A stretch of DNA of 20,000 nt, taken from NCBI GenBank assembly GCA_003427395.1, contig BFEA01000097.1:1439982-1459981 (forward strand), in the 5' to 3' direction. The notes under the pieces are model-generated. The model was not told the DNA's origin. It ran no database searches and was given only the letters and a program-made list of their open reading frames with translations. The position numbers were made by a program, and so were the translations under genes. This DNA comes from Chara braunii (taxonomy: Eukaryota; Streptophyta; Charophyceae; Charales; Characeae). Below are positions 1 through 9,494 of the stretch, piece by piece; within the stretch, counting starts at the first letter, position 1; the number at the start of each line of letters is the position of its first letter.

Positions 1-67
<67 letters not shown>
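1..67. repeat. (GA)n microsatellite, cut by window start
   Basis: Uninterrupted GA dinucleotide repeat running into the left edge, so its full length is unknown. Similar GA tracts occur at 1285-1341 and 1957-1981. Confidence 0.99.
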
Positions 68-69
<2 letters not shown>

Positions 70-634
70 GCGTTGAATTGCAAGCGGTTTGTCGACGGCG
101 ATTTGTTTGTTGTGTGTCGAATTTGGAACTGGGTGCTGCCTGGTCAAGCGGAAACTTGTATACTCTTGTATTGCTTTCTCACATTCGGTTCTTATGAAAC
201 TGTTTTTTTCTCCAATATATAGTGTAAGTTGTCTCTTTTGGTGTTCGCACAGATTGAAAATGCTTTCTGTTTCTTGCCGTGTTGTTGGTTATGATCGGCC
301 GTGGCGTGATTTCCGTTTTTTTTTCTTTTTCTTTTTCTTTTCTTTTCTTTCTGAGGGCGGGAATCCTCTGCAGCGGTCGCGGGCAAGGAATGTTATAGCA
401 GGGTTGCAGTTTTTCGTTTCACTTGCGGAGAGCAGGGATCCGACTTTTCTTCATGATCGCAGAAAGCAGGGAGCCGCCCGCGTTCTGCCCATCCGCTCAA
501 AATAGAGAATGCTAAAACAATGACGTTAAGCCTGGAATGAGTGCGCTGCCTCACCATTTAATGTTCTCTTCTCTGCTTATATCAACTTGGTTTTCCTATC
601 TTGCGATGGAAACTTTAGACTGGTGTTTTCCTTG
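68..634. other. Unassigned sequence with a T/C-rich tract
   Basis: No recognisable gene. A 138-codon open frame at 89-505 runs through a T-rich tract at about 316-351 that encodes a phenylalanine run; it has no family resemblance and I treat it as chance. Confidence 0.6.
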
Positions 635-745
635 GATCAGCAGTCCGCTAATTTCTACGTTAAGATCGGCAGTCCGTTAATCTACGTTAACATCGGCACT
701 CCTTCCGTTAAGCTCCTTTAAGATCAGCAGTCCGTTAAGCTCCGC
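635..745. repeat. Four degenerate ~29-bp tandem repeats
   Basis: Four consecutive units start at about 635, 664, 692 and 722. Each resembles GATCRGCAGTCCGTTAA followed by a short variable segment that usually ends in a TTAA. The third unit carries a small insertion and the fourth is shortened. An EcoRI-like AATTCGAATTCG palindrome follows directly. No function can be assigned; it is a diverged minisatellite. Confidence 0.8.
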
Positions 746-1256
746 TTTTGAATTCGAATTCGAGTGGTTTTCTCGTGGTAGCGCGGCACCTACGGATGGG
801 AAGACGAGTGTGAGTCCAGATTACGGGACCATTATTTGCTGTTATCATAAAGGACATGAAGTGTCGATTGACGGGCGTCATTTACAGTATTAGCAAGTAA
901 TGTTTCGTTCCGCTTTGTCACTCGCTATGGGTGGGAAGAGGACGTGAATACTCAGGCGGGGCACTTTGTCAGACTCATCTTACCGTAATTCTCGCCAAAT
1001 CCAGTTGAGAATGTCCTCAGTACGAGTATGCCCTAAGATTGCAGTCTTCCGACTTCGCGTAGTGTTGCCGATCTCTTTCTCGCAATCGAGCAGTCACCTG
1101 CTTCCTCTTTCTCCACCAAGCTTTGCTCACCCCTAGGCATGTTGCTTGGTAAAGCTTCCTAGTGTGTCTGTTCGCGTTCGCTCTGTTATTAACCCGTTTC
1201 CACTATCTCTACCTCATCTAGATACGCGGCTGCGTGTGCGCTTGAGTGGCGTCCTC
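746..1256. other. Unassigned intergenic sequence
   Basis: About 500 bases with no open frame of note, no repeat and no RNA gene that I recognise. Confidence 0.5.
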
Positions 1257-1281
1257 TGTGTGTGTGTGTGTGTGTGCGTGT

Positions 1282-1341
<60 letters not shown>
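1257..1341. repeat. Compound (TG)n-(GA)n microsatellite
   Basis: A TG repeat (1257-1280, one C interruption) is followed after TTTT by a pure GA repeat (1285-1341). Serine/leucine- and threonine/histidine-rich open frames on the minus strand here are products of the repeat. Confidence 0.97.
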
Positions 1342-1345
<4 letters not shown>

Positions 1346-1862
1346 GTTGTGTAGGTGGTGAGTGTTAGGAACGGAAGCACTTGCAAAGCTTTCTCCCTCG
1401 CTTTGTCTTACTTTTCGAAAGTGCATCCATCTTCGAGTACCTCTGTACGATCGTATGTTTTCGAAATTCTGGGAAGCGGAGATCTTTGAACCGATATATA
1501 TATATATATATATATTGGTCGCCACAGTCTCCGACTTCCTTCTTTTTTCTGCGAGAAGATTTGCCCGAGCGCGCAGTGGGAACGGAACCGACTGTGCCCG
1601 ACTGTCAAAACAAACCAGTGTGATTGCGAGGGAAACGAATGACGGTGCTTCGATTTTCCAAGGGAGTTACTGGAAAAACAAAATGTACCGTGAAGTCGTA
1701 CGAAAATCTGCGGAGTATGTTCCATTCAGCTCATGTCAGTCAGTAAAAATAGTTCACCGGAGTGCGCGATTTCGTATTGCTCTTTTGCACTTCCAGTCTA
1801 TATCTGCGTACGCATGATGATGAAAGTCTTCCGTCCTATTCTTGTCGGTTGCCCGCCGTGTT
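1342..1862. other. Unassigned sequence with a (TA)n tract
   Basis: Contains a TA dinucleotide repeat at 1494-1516. Overlapping open frames of 80-151 codons on both strands pass through the repeat and encode Ile/Tyr runs; none resembles a known protein, and frames open on both strands at once suggest chance. Confidence 0.55.
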
Positions 1863-1887
1863 TGTGTGTGTGTGTGTGTGTGTGCGT

Positions 1888-1981
<94 letters not shown>
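1863..1981. repeat. Compound (TG)n-(GA)n microsatellite
   Basis: About 94 bases of TG with scattered C/T interruptions, followed by about 25 bases of GA. It has the same TG-then-GA order as 1257-1341, so the two may share an origin or reflect a common strand-slippage preference. Confidence 0.97.
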
Positions 1982-1986
<5 letters not shown>

Positions 1987-2217
1987 TTAGTCATCCTCGA
2001 CTGGAGTGAGCGAGGGCTGAACGGACCGGGCCGTGCGCTAGGGGAAAGTGGAGTTTGGAATTTGGATTGGGAGATGGCAAAGATGGGAACTGGCTCGAAA
2101 GGATGGGTCTGTGTGTTTTCGAATCCGAGTTGACCCGTGCGCAGAGGTACGAGAAAAGTGGGGAATTTCGGTTCGTGGCTTGCAGAATGCAGATGTGTGT
2201 TTTACCTACTAAGCGGC

Positions 2218-2229
2218 TCTCGGCCTTTT
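2218..2229 (+). other. 12-nt exact match to U2 snRNA 5' segment
   Basis: TCTCGGCCTTTT is identical to the segment near the 5' end of U2 snRNA that precedes GGCUAAG. It lies on the same strand and about 213 bases upstream of the rest of the U2-like sequence (2443-2509), in the correct order. A 12-nt match at this spot is unlikely by chance but short enough to need checking. Confidence 0.4.
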
Positions 2230-2442
2230 CCCTGTGCGTCTATTCGCAGCAGGCAGGTCAACCGAGATTTATCGAAATTCTTGGGAAAAAAGTTCAAAAA
2301 ACAGAAACAAAAAAAGATTGGTACTCTTCTCCGCAACGTAGGTACTTTCCCTCGCAAAGTAGGTGCTCTCTCTCCTCTCTCTCTCTCTCTTGCTCTTGCG
2401 ACCTACTGTTCTCTACACATGCGTGCGTTTCAAGTCGCGAAA

Positions 2443-2509
2443 TTTGGCGAAGTAGGATCAAGTGTAGTATATGTTCTCATCAGTTTCTAGTATCTGATCC
2501 GTGGTTCAT
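2443..2509 (+). pseudogene. U2: U2 snRNA-like 5' half
   Basis: Aligns with U2 snRNA from the TTTGGCTAAG segment through the branch-point-recognition region and stem-loop IIa to CGTGG. The branch-point-recognition sequence GTAGTA is intact at 2464-2469, and the stem IIa halves ATCAG (2479-2483) and CTGAT (2494-2498) are kept. The usual GATACGTGG reads GATCCGTGG, a change shared with the copy at 11811-11885, so it may be normal for this organism. The sequence falls away into an A-run at 2511-2519. I see no Sm site (AUUUUUG) and no upstream plant snRNA promoter element, so a truncated retro-copy is more likely than a working gene. Confidence 0.8.
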
Positions 2510-2678
2510 CAAAAAAAAAGTGCATATGCTCACGGGGTGCAGTTCGGTAGTGCTGGAAGGTTGAGCGTGGGTGGAAATCGGTCATTGGCTATTCGCCGAA
2601 TTTATCAATGTCAATGGCGTGTTTATCTTCATCTAAAAGATGGAAAGGTACAGTTGTCATCGTTTTGTCCTTTTCACA

Positions 2679-2775
2679 TTATTATTATTATTATTTTTAT
2701 TTTTTTCGAAAGATGTCAGCTTGTATTATGCAAAAAATAGTGACTTGAGGCCGGGGACCTCAATTCTACCCGGAG
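2679..2775 (-). mobile_element. Retroposon 3' tail, copy 1
   Basis: Read on the minus strand, a CTCCGGGTAGA block and a CCCC.GCCTCAA block (2745-2775) lead to AATACAAGC (2719-2727) and then an A/AAT-rich tail (2679-2706). The same order and spacing occurs at 16415-16519 with a pure A tail. Shared 3' sequence ending in a simple tail is typical of LINEs and SINEs; which of the two this is cannot be told from the tail alone. The 5' limit is not defined. Confidence 0.55.
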
Positions 2776-3248
2776 AAAACAGAAAAGTAACTACTGGGAG
2801 CCTTACCCAGCTTAGCTTTTTACAGGACCCTGAGGGACCCGATGCCCTCCAGTTGCCTACCCCTACTATTTATTGCCTTAATAGTATCCACTGAATTACC
2901 TCTAGTATCATCATAAGAATTCTATCCTATCGCAAGTAAAGAAAGAAAGACTAGAAGCACTAAACAGAAGCACTGGAGGGGAAGTCGACTCAGCTGCCGA
3001 CTGAACAGTTCAGGTAATTCTATTCTATTTATCCAAGCCTTCCAAGGGCATGCTCAGAGTCGTAATAATTTTCTAAAGTCGGAAATGTCCCGGAGCTGGA
3101 TGCATCTGGCGGCAAGAGCTGAGTCGAAAAAAGTCCTACTTTGAGTATGCTCTGAACTGTGAACGGGAAGAGGGGACGTAAGGGGAGAGTAAAACCGTGG
3201 GATTATCTCCACTTCAGCGACCGGCTGACGAGTCGGTAAAAGCAGCCC
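2776..3248. other. Unassigned sequence
   Basis: No gene or RNA recognised. Short open frames only, none with a recognisable domain. Confidence 0.5.
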
Positions 3249-3256
3249 TATAAAAG
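3249..3256 (+). promoter_or_regulatory. TATA-box-like element
   Basis: TATAAAAG in a CCC-TATAAAAG-TAGAG context, about 130 bases upstream of the hairpin at 3379-3496. It fits a Pol II core promoter, but this is one 8-mer with no mapped start site. Confidence 0.3.
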
Positions 3257-3378
3257 TAGAGTCTGTCACGACTGACACTGCTGTTTGGTTTGGCTTTCTC
3301 CCTTCGGTATTTTTTATGTTTGACCTTTCTCCCTTCTTTTCCATGTTACTTCTTTCCTTTTTGCCGATGTTACAATGG

Positions 3379-3496
3379 GCCTCGCTGCACTACTCTCGAA
3401 ATGTGCAAAACGAGAGTGAATCTTCCGCTATAATATGGAAAGATACACGGCCATGATTTTTGTTTTTTGCGCATGTCGAGAGTAGTGCAGCGAGGC
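3379..3496. repeat. 118-nt hairpin with 32-nt arms
   Basis: Arms 3379-3410 and 3465-3496 are inverted repeats matching at 30 of 32 positions; the outer 21 bp pair perfectly. The loop is 54 nt. Size and near-perfect pairing fit either a short inverted-repeat MITE or a plant-type miRNA/siRNA precursor. I see no clear target-site duplication. A third, direct copy of the arm start lies at 3585-3609. The overlapping minus-strand open frames come from unrelated frames and carry no domain. Confidence 0.75.
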
Positions 3497-3584
3497 TCGA
3501 TGAAGATGTAGAGGAAGACAGCAGATAACGTACAGGAAAGAAAACAGGGATTGAAAAGGGAACTGCAGGCATTCGGTGTAGGGA

Positions 3585-3609
3585 CTCGCTGCACTACTCA
3601 CCACATGCA
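3585..3609 (+). repeat. Third copy of the hairpin arm
   Basis: The first 15 bases (CTCGCTGCACTACTC) equal the 5' arm at 3381-3395, and the next ten are a diverged version of the arm. It lies 89 bases beyond the hairpin and could pair with its 3' arm. Confidence 0.65.
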
Positions 3610-3610
3610 T

Positions 3611-5614
3611 AAAAGTCAAAAAATACGTACTGTGGTTTATATGCCCATATTCTACCAGATGATGCGTTCTTATTTTGCTCACTTGGTGAATAGCGGGTGC
3701 CCGTGGTTGGTTGTTGCATACAGAGTCTGCAACCGACCAGTACGCCCGATCGGTTGCAGAAGCTGCGGCGCAGGCATAAGCTGAGACCCTGAACCCTTAG
3801 CCCCAGGCACATTCTGTAAGGGCCCAGGGGCGCAGCTACTGGGACAGAGGCCGCACAGTCCTGGAGCTGCAATGGGCAGCCAGCATCTGCACAAAAGAAG
3901 TGCAGCCAGGCACTTCCTCATTCTTGCCACTGGCTGGCTGGCGTGAGCACTTCTGCACTGCTCACTGAAGGGCACACGTTCTGGATGAGAGCCAGGGGTA
4001 AGGGGCTGGCAGGGCGCATGGGAGGCTATGCGGCGGCCATAGCCGGCAATAGCCAGGCCACTGCCCGTATGTGCTGGCGGGTGGTGAACAGAGGTCCTGG
4101 GATAGGGCACTGTGGGAAGAAGAGGTGGATGGGTGATGAAGGGCGGGTAGGCAAGCCGAAGTCATTCGTCATCTGGCAGTTGCACTTCACGAAGACCTGT
4201 TGTCGTCACAGTCGTCGTAGTTAATAGACCAGTCCAGGAGTGCCAATTAGAAGAGTGAGATTGGAGGCGAGATGAGGGCTGACATTGTCAAATGAGTTCA
4301 TTGCTTTGCTCTTAGTTGGTGTAAATCTTGGTGCATTCTGCTCACTGTTCGAACACACGACTTTCTGGCTTTCAATGAGATTATGCAATTTGGTTTCTGT
4401 ACTTCGCATTGCTCATTTTCCTTGCAATTTGGTATTGGAGCTGGTTCGTAGGTTCAATTTTCTGGCGCCAGCGCTATCTGGAAGTTTCGCTGCATGGACT
4501 TCTGTTGGCTGTTGTGCAGTGCGAACACGAGATAGCACTTAATGTGGTGGGTCCCTGGGTTGAGAGGGACGCTGGCAGAGGCTATTGGAAAAATAATGGG
4601 TTTATGTATGGTGATGTGGGTGAGATGACGTGTCAATCGGTGGAGGAGGTACTCACAATATTGTGTTGTAGTTCCAATGCTATTGGCCGGTCAACGAATC
4701 GAACATTGTCACTGCTGGTGAGAAATCTGTGGTTGGGGCCAGTATTTGGAGGTTCGTTGTCCTTGACCTTACCTTGTCGTGAGGAAGCGAGTCTTACTTG
4801 AGAGTTCTCTCTTTGTTAAGGAGTGAGAGAGCGCCCTACCTTGAGAGTCGGCATTCTTTTGGAAAGTTGAATAGTGGGAGAAGGGCGGTGCCTCCGAAGT
4901 GCATTGGGAGGTCAAAGCACTGGGTCACGAAGAAAGTCAGCGCAGGGAGAAGCTCGCTCATGCTCGCGCTGTTGACGTTTTGCCAATGCTGAGCTGCAGA
5001 AGTAGCTTCGGTGAGACCAGACCCATGGAGGGTGTAAGCCAAATACCATGGAGGGTGTAAGACGAATGCAAAGAAAGACTCGGCGGGGAAATAGACTCGT
5101 ACCACACAAGTGAGAATAAATAATTGTGTGGCCTGCTTGTCAAACCGTTGTCTGCTTGGGAACAGGGGTGGGCCCTTGTTCACTGTAAGTCATTGCCGCT
5201 TTTCTGCTCCTTCGGATCATGATGTAAACGACAATTAAGGGAGATTTTGAAAGAAGTAGGGTTCCAGCCGAAGCTCATGTAGTATTTATTGCAAATTTGC
5301 CATCATGCTGCACCTTTCTGAAACGGATTATTTTTCTTCATTTTGATTAGTTAGTCTGACGGACTGTGGTCTGACTCTGACTGTTCCAGGTAGTGACAGC
5401 CTGTCCGCTGTTCGGTCGGTCTAAAACTAATTAGAAGGCTGAAAATTTATCCAAGCGTTTCTGTCTAATTTTGCAGTTATTGTCAGATGGTGTCTGAAAG
5501 AATTCGGGCCCTTATATTATATTATTTTATTTTATTTTATTTTTATTACGCTGGTCAGGAACTGAGCTGCGGTAGGACCATGTTCTATTGCAGAGTGTTT
5601 TCTATTTATAGTTC
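3611..5614. other. Unassigned 2-kb region before the retrotransposon
   Basis: Contains a perfect 11-bp stem (3726-3736 with 3750-3760, 13-nt loop), a 16-bp direct repeat CCATGGAGGGTGTAAG at about 5023 and 5047, and an AT-rich T-run at about 5514-5548. Open frames of 130 codons (4409-4801, plus), 143 (3679-4110, minus) and 115 (4836-5183, minus) are not recognisable and overlap frames on the other strand. Since gag begins at 5615, the 5' LTR and leader of that element should lie here, but with no second LTR to compare I cannot define it. Confidence 0.5.
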
Positions 5615-5695
5615 ATGAGTGAAGCAGACAGTGAGGTAGAGGGACTAGCTGATACCCATAGGAGGATAACCAGAAGTGTTGCCCGTTGTCTTCCA

Positions 5696-5806
5696 CTACC
5701 TTCTTCACCCGAATACAACGTACGGTCATTATTGCTGTATTTAGACGGAAAAATACCCCAAGTACAGCGATAGTGACCGTATGTTGTATTCGGGTGAAGA
5801 AGGTAG
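5696..5806. mobile_element. 111-bp hairpin MITE inside gag
   Basis: Termini CTACCTTCTTCACCC and GGGTGAAGAAGGTAG begin 44-bp arms (5696-5739, 5763-5806) matching at 41 of 44 positions, leaving a 23-nt loop. TCTTCCA directly flanks both sides (5689-5695, 5807-5813), with a further G on the left that could make it 8 bp (GTCTTCCA). A 7-8 bp duplication suggests a hAT- or P-like transposase; a TA duplication just inside the ends cannot be excluded. It interrupts gag. A diverged relative is at 15790-15865. Confidence 0.9.
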
Positions 5807-6548
5807 TCTTCCAGTCTTTAGCACCGGGAGAAGAGAGACTGCGGAGGACTGACGACAGGAGACAGAGGGGTGTGCCACACAGCACTGGTAGTCTAGGACA
5901 GCAGGTGCCAGTTGGCATGGCCATTAGTGGTACAACTGGAACCTCGAGTAGTGAGATAGCTGGCTTGCAGTCAAGCCAGCCTGTTCCGCTCACTGTAGAG
6001 GCACTTGAGCTCCAAGAAGCTAAAGCCATTCGCTTGGAGTTGCAAGCCCGACTTTTAGATGCTTAGACAAGCGAGAGACGCGCAATAGAAAGACCAGACT
6101 AGAGAGAAGGGAGACAGACAAGGGAGATTTGGAGAGGGAGTACGGAAGTACCTTATCCTCCCATGAGAACTTGGTGAGGTGGAATCTGTTGTGCCTCCAT
6201 GAGGCCATGTTTTCGTTGGAGTCCAAATTCGACTGTGTGCTGGCAGTTCAGAACCAGATTTTGGCTGCTGTTAGACCACAGGGAAGGACTGTTCTTCCGC
6301 AGTCACGCGACCAGTATCTAGGCCTGTAGGGACTGCAAGGCCTGTGCGGCACCTGTACCCCACGGGCTTCTCTCCTCAGTTTGGTATGCCTATATCTGGC
6401 AGTACAGTTGCTGGTCAGACACATACACAGCAGGAACCTTCTCCTTCCAGAGTGCCTGCAGCTACAGTGCAGCAACAGACTTCTTCATCTGCAGGGCCTG
6501 CAGGTGGAGGCCAGCCCCACTACAGCCACAGGGCATCCATAGCACAGA

Positions 6549-6628
6549 CAGATCCCTTTTCAGGCGATAAACAGGATGAAAATCTGGACAGATCCATTTT
6601 CAGGCGATAAGCAGGATGAAAATCTGGA
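6549..6628 (+). repeat. 40-bp tandem duplication in gag
   Basis: Units 6549-6588 and 6589-6628 differ at two positions. Forty is not a multiple of three, so the duplication shifts the gag frame. Confidence 0.97.
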
Positions 6629-6863
6629 TGCGTGGCCTAGGACGGTGCCTGTGTACGTCAGGGCCAAGGACACAGACTTGGGCAGAGAGATGATCATCCA
6701 GGGCTCTGCAGGTAGGTGGCTAGATGATGTGATCCAAGCAGTGGGACATGGGGGAGAGACATGGCTGCATGGGCAGCTGGTTTCAACCTCGATCAGTTCA
6801 TGGACCTAGTGGAGGCTAGATGACATGACCGTCAGCAGGCACAAGGGGCTTCAGATGAGCTAA

Positions 6864-6963
6864 AGGATTTAGACAAGAGGAAGTACCACAGTGTCAAAGA
6901 GCTTACTAAACGGAGGATTTAGACAAGAGGGAGTACGACAGTGTCAAAGAGCTTACTAAACGG
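6864..6963 (+). repeat. 50-bp tandem duplication in gag
   Basis: Units 6864-6913 and 6914-6963 differ at two positions. They cover the segment encoding DLDKR.YDSVKELTKR and again break the frame, since 50 is not a multiple of three. Confidence 0.97.
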
Positions 6964-7451
6964 GTAGAGGAACTGATCATAGTCCCCAAGATGCGTTATG
7001 AGCAGGAAATGCTCCTGACCACCTACCTTAGATGTCTTCTAGAGAATAAGGGTCTGCTGGTCAATGAGGCCATATCCACGAAGAACGACATCACTAGTGT
7101 AAGTTTGCACAAGACTTGGAAGCGAATCTGAGCAGTGCTGGCCAGTGGCCAATAGATGGTAGGAAGAAGAAGTTGCCCCGGGACTGGAGGAATAAAGGGG
7201 GGGCCCTCCTCTATATAGTTGCAGAAGGCAACACCAAGGAGGTCGAAAGATCCTTCAGATCTGGATGTGGCGGAGTGTAGCAGCAGTGGAGAAGCCTCAA
7301 AGGGTGGGGTAACGGCTGCAGTCAAGTCTAAGGGGACTGGGCCTCAGAAGGGAGGTAAGTTCAAGGATCAAGTAGCGACGTCCAAGGTCGAAGGCTGGAC
7401 CAGGGATGACCTTGGTGAGGATGTGTGGAAGGACAAATCTATAGGGGTGCT

Positions 7452-7493
7452 TGCGTCAAGTGTGGTCAGTATGGCCATGTCAATGGTAGTTGT
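7452..7493 (+). other. CCHC zinc knuckle of Gag
   Basis: Translates to CVKCGQYGHVNGSC. This is the nucleocapsid RNA-binding motif of LTR retroelements, with all four zinc ligands kept (codons at 7452, 7461, 7476 and 7491). Confidence 0.93.
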
Positions 7494-8154
7494 CCAAATA
7501 AGGTCCTTCAGAAAGTGCCACTGCAGGTTGCGCAGCAACAATGAAGTGCACAGGGAAACACGTCCAGCCAATAGAAGTTCTAACTGCTTTTACCAAGGCT
7601 GAGGAGATGGTTAGTCCCTCGACTTCTCAGCAAGAGATGGTATTGGTCATTGACCCTAGAATCGCCCCACGGAGTCATCCGGACCACGTGTTGCTTTGTA
7701 GACGGGATGCTTCTGAGTCCTTGGAGGAGCTAGAGAGAGAATGGCAACAGAGAGGTCCACTAGCATCCTGGGTGACTATCTGGAGGTCCTATTGGGGAAT
7801 TGATAGTGGTGGAAGCAGATGTAGGTGGCCGTAAAGCAGGGCTCTTGCAGATATAGGCTCTACCCGCAGCTATATTAGCTGGGCTTGTCTAAAGAAGCTG
7901 CGGGCGGAGGACTCGGTGCAGAAGCTAAGTAGACCTGTAGTCTCTATCGTAGCTAACAAGCAACGAATTGAGCTTGAGGACTACGTTAAACCACCACTAC
8001 CTTTCCAAGCTGTAGTCCCTGTTGGGAAAATGACCTCATCCGAAAAGTTCGGAGGTCCGGCATAGGGTCGGTAGAAAAGAAAAGAAAGAAAAGATTGGGA
8101 CCCCGCGGGGCCCATGAGAGGAAAAATAAAAAGAACTGAGACTTTCGAATCCCG

Positions 8155-8567
8155 TGACGTCGGGGAAGGCCCTCACGATGGTGGAAGTCACACCAGTGCT
8201 TCGAGGAATGTATCTGGCCAGTATGTGTGGAAAGTATGTGCTGTTGTTTCGTTTTTCATTTTTCTCTTTTTTGTTTCCTTCTCGTGCCCTGCCAGTGAGA
8301 CAGGGCGGATTCCACATGAGGCAGGTACCTGCCTCACTCATGTCATACTCACGCTGTCACTGTAGTGTCCTGTATCAAACCCTGATCATGGCATAGGGGG
8401 AGTTCTTTTTTCTTGCTCTTCATTGTTTTCGTCGTGGAAGGTCCTCACCGGGGATGGAAGTGACACGTGTGCTTTGAGGTATGCATCTGGCCAGTATGTG
8501 TGGAACATGATTGCTCATGTTAGTAACACGTGTGCTTTGAGGTATGCATCTGGCCAGTATGTGTGGA
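8155..8567 (+). repeat. Internal repeat module, left copy with 63-bp array
   Basis: Holds a diverged unit (8170-8235), the block CGTGCCCTGCCAGTGAG.CAGGG at 8283-8315, and 1.7 units of a 63-bp repeat (8464-8567) with core GCTTTGAGGTATGCATCTGG. The unit includes the palindrome AACATGA-TTGC-TCATGTT. Matches 9684-9930 in the same orientation. Confidence 0.85.
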
Positions 8568-8674
8568 ATGCAAGGAACCTGACAGTTCACAACTAGCTGG
8601 AGTGTATCACACTGCTTGCATAGACGTCATTCACATAGATAGAGAAGCTTCACACAAAGCCAAGTCGAGATAAG

Positions 8675-9494
8675 ATGAGAACCAAGGTAGCGCAACCCTT
8701 ATTATCACAACCACATCACACAAAGAGTATCTCGAGTCCAAGAGTTCAGCGCCAACAGAATACAAGTCTCCCTCGTTCAATCATCAGCATGGGGCCTGGC
8801 TCAGCCAGCGTCTGCCCTCAGATCACAGGTATGGCGCCAACAGGTAAGTATCCACCATATCCAACTTCTCAACCTGTCTTCTCTCTCTCACTCTCTCGAG
8901 ATCCTGTCTTGGTTCCCTTGTCTTACACTGCATGCTCACTCCCTATTGATGAGGATCTACTCTGAATGCTACTCGCTAATGTCTACTACTAACCCCTCTA
9001 CTTCTATTAACCATGCTGGCGCAGCTATGGCTGCTTCTGCCAGTCAGCGCCCAGCCTCTTCTTCTCCTGCTTGCGCAGCTTCCAGCCAGTGCATTCTCCC
9101 TGCATGCCAGCGCACAAGTGCTTCAGCACTTCCACGCATCTATGCCAGTGGAGATCTGTCGTCTGGGGAGGTTGGCCTGGTCTCTTATAATGCTGGCCTC
9201 CCTTCGCGAGGTCTGAATCAGTCTTCCTTGGGTCTTTCCCCAGTCCCAGACCACTGCAGAATGTGTCCTAGTACCTTTCCCTCAGGGTCTGCTGCTGCTG
9301 TGGCCTTTAGGCCTGAATTCTGGACTTTGGGTCTGAATCTAGACTGCCTGCTGGACTTTGACTTGGACTGGGACTCTACCCCATTGACTTCCATTCGAAC
9401 AGACACAACTTCTGCACGAACAGACACATCTACTGCACGAACAGACATTACTCACACAGCCCCCTGGATGAACAGACGTGACTCCCACAATTGA
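8675..9494 (+). CDS. Possible two-exon ORF of unknown function
   Basis: Two plus-strand open frames, 8675-8843 (56 codons plus one base) and 9025-9494, are in phase if an intron at 8844-9024 is removed. The 5' site is an ideal CAG|GTAAGTA, a perfect TACTAAC branch point sits at 8987-8993, and the 3' site GCAG ends at 9024, 32 nt after the branch A. The predicted ~213-residue product is Ser/Ala/Pro/Thr-rich, with an acidic segment (CLLDFDLDWD) and near its end a short R-T-D repeat (S..RTDTTSARTDTSTARTD). I recognise no domain. Alternatively the ATG at 8981 (MSTTNPSTS) starts a decayed LTR-retrotransposon gag and TACTAAC is just its Ser-Thr-Thr-Asn coding. It lies within the TTAA element, between its repeat arrays. 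Confidence 0.33.

Larger units (their letters stand above)
5615..7500 (+). pseudogene. gag polyprotein remnant
   Basis: The likely start is the ATG at 5615 (MSEADSEVEGLADTHRRI). The frame is interrupted by the MITE at 5696-5806, then resumes at 5807 and runs to a stop at 6064. Further pieces lie at 6129-6329, 6576-6809 (WLDDVIQAVG, capsid-like) and about 6914-7060 (SVKELTKRVEELI, YEQEMLLTTYLRC), then a basic stretch at 7219-7440. A zinc knuckle CVKCGQYGHVNGSC with C-x2-C-x4-H-x4-C spacing is intact at 7452-7493, but in a different frame from the piece before it. Such a Gag packages element RNA into cytoplasmic particles. At least four frame changes are needed to read it through, so it is a pseudogene. 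Confidence 0.88.

Noticed and set aside
89-505. 138-codon open frame
   Set aside because: Runs through a T/C-rich low-complexity tract, is matched by an open frame on the other strand, and has no recognisable domain.
1733-2133. Cys/Val-rich and Arg/Glu-rich frames
   Set aside because: Direct translation of the TG and GA microsatellites.
3726-3760. Perfect 11-bp hairpin as a terminator
   Set aside because: No T-run follows, no gene ends here, and this type of terminator does not apply in a eukaryotic nuclear genome.
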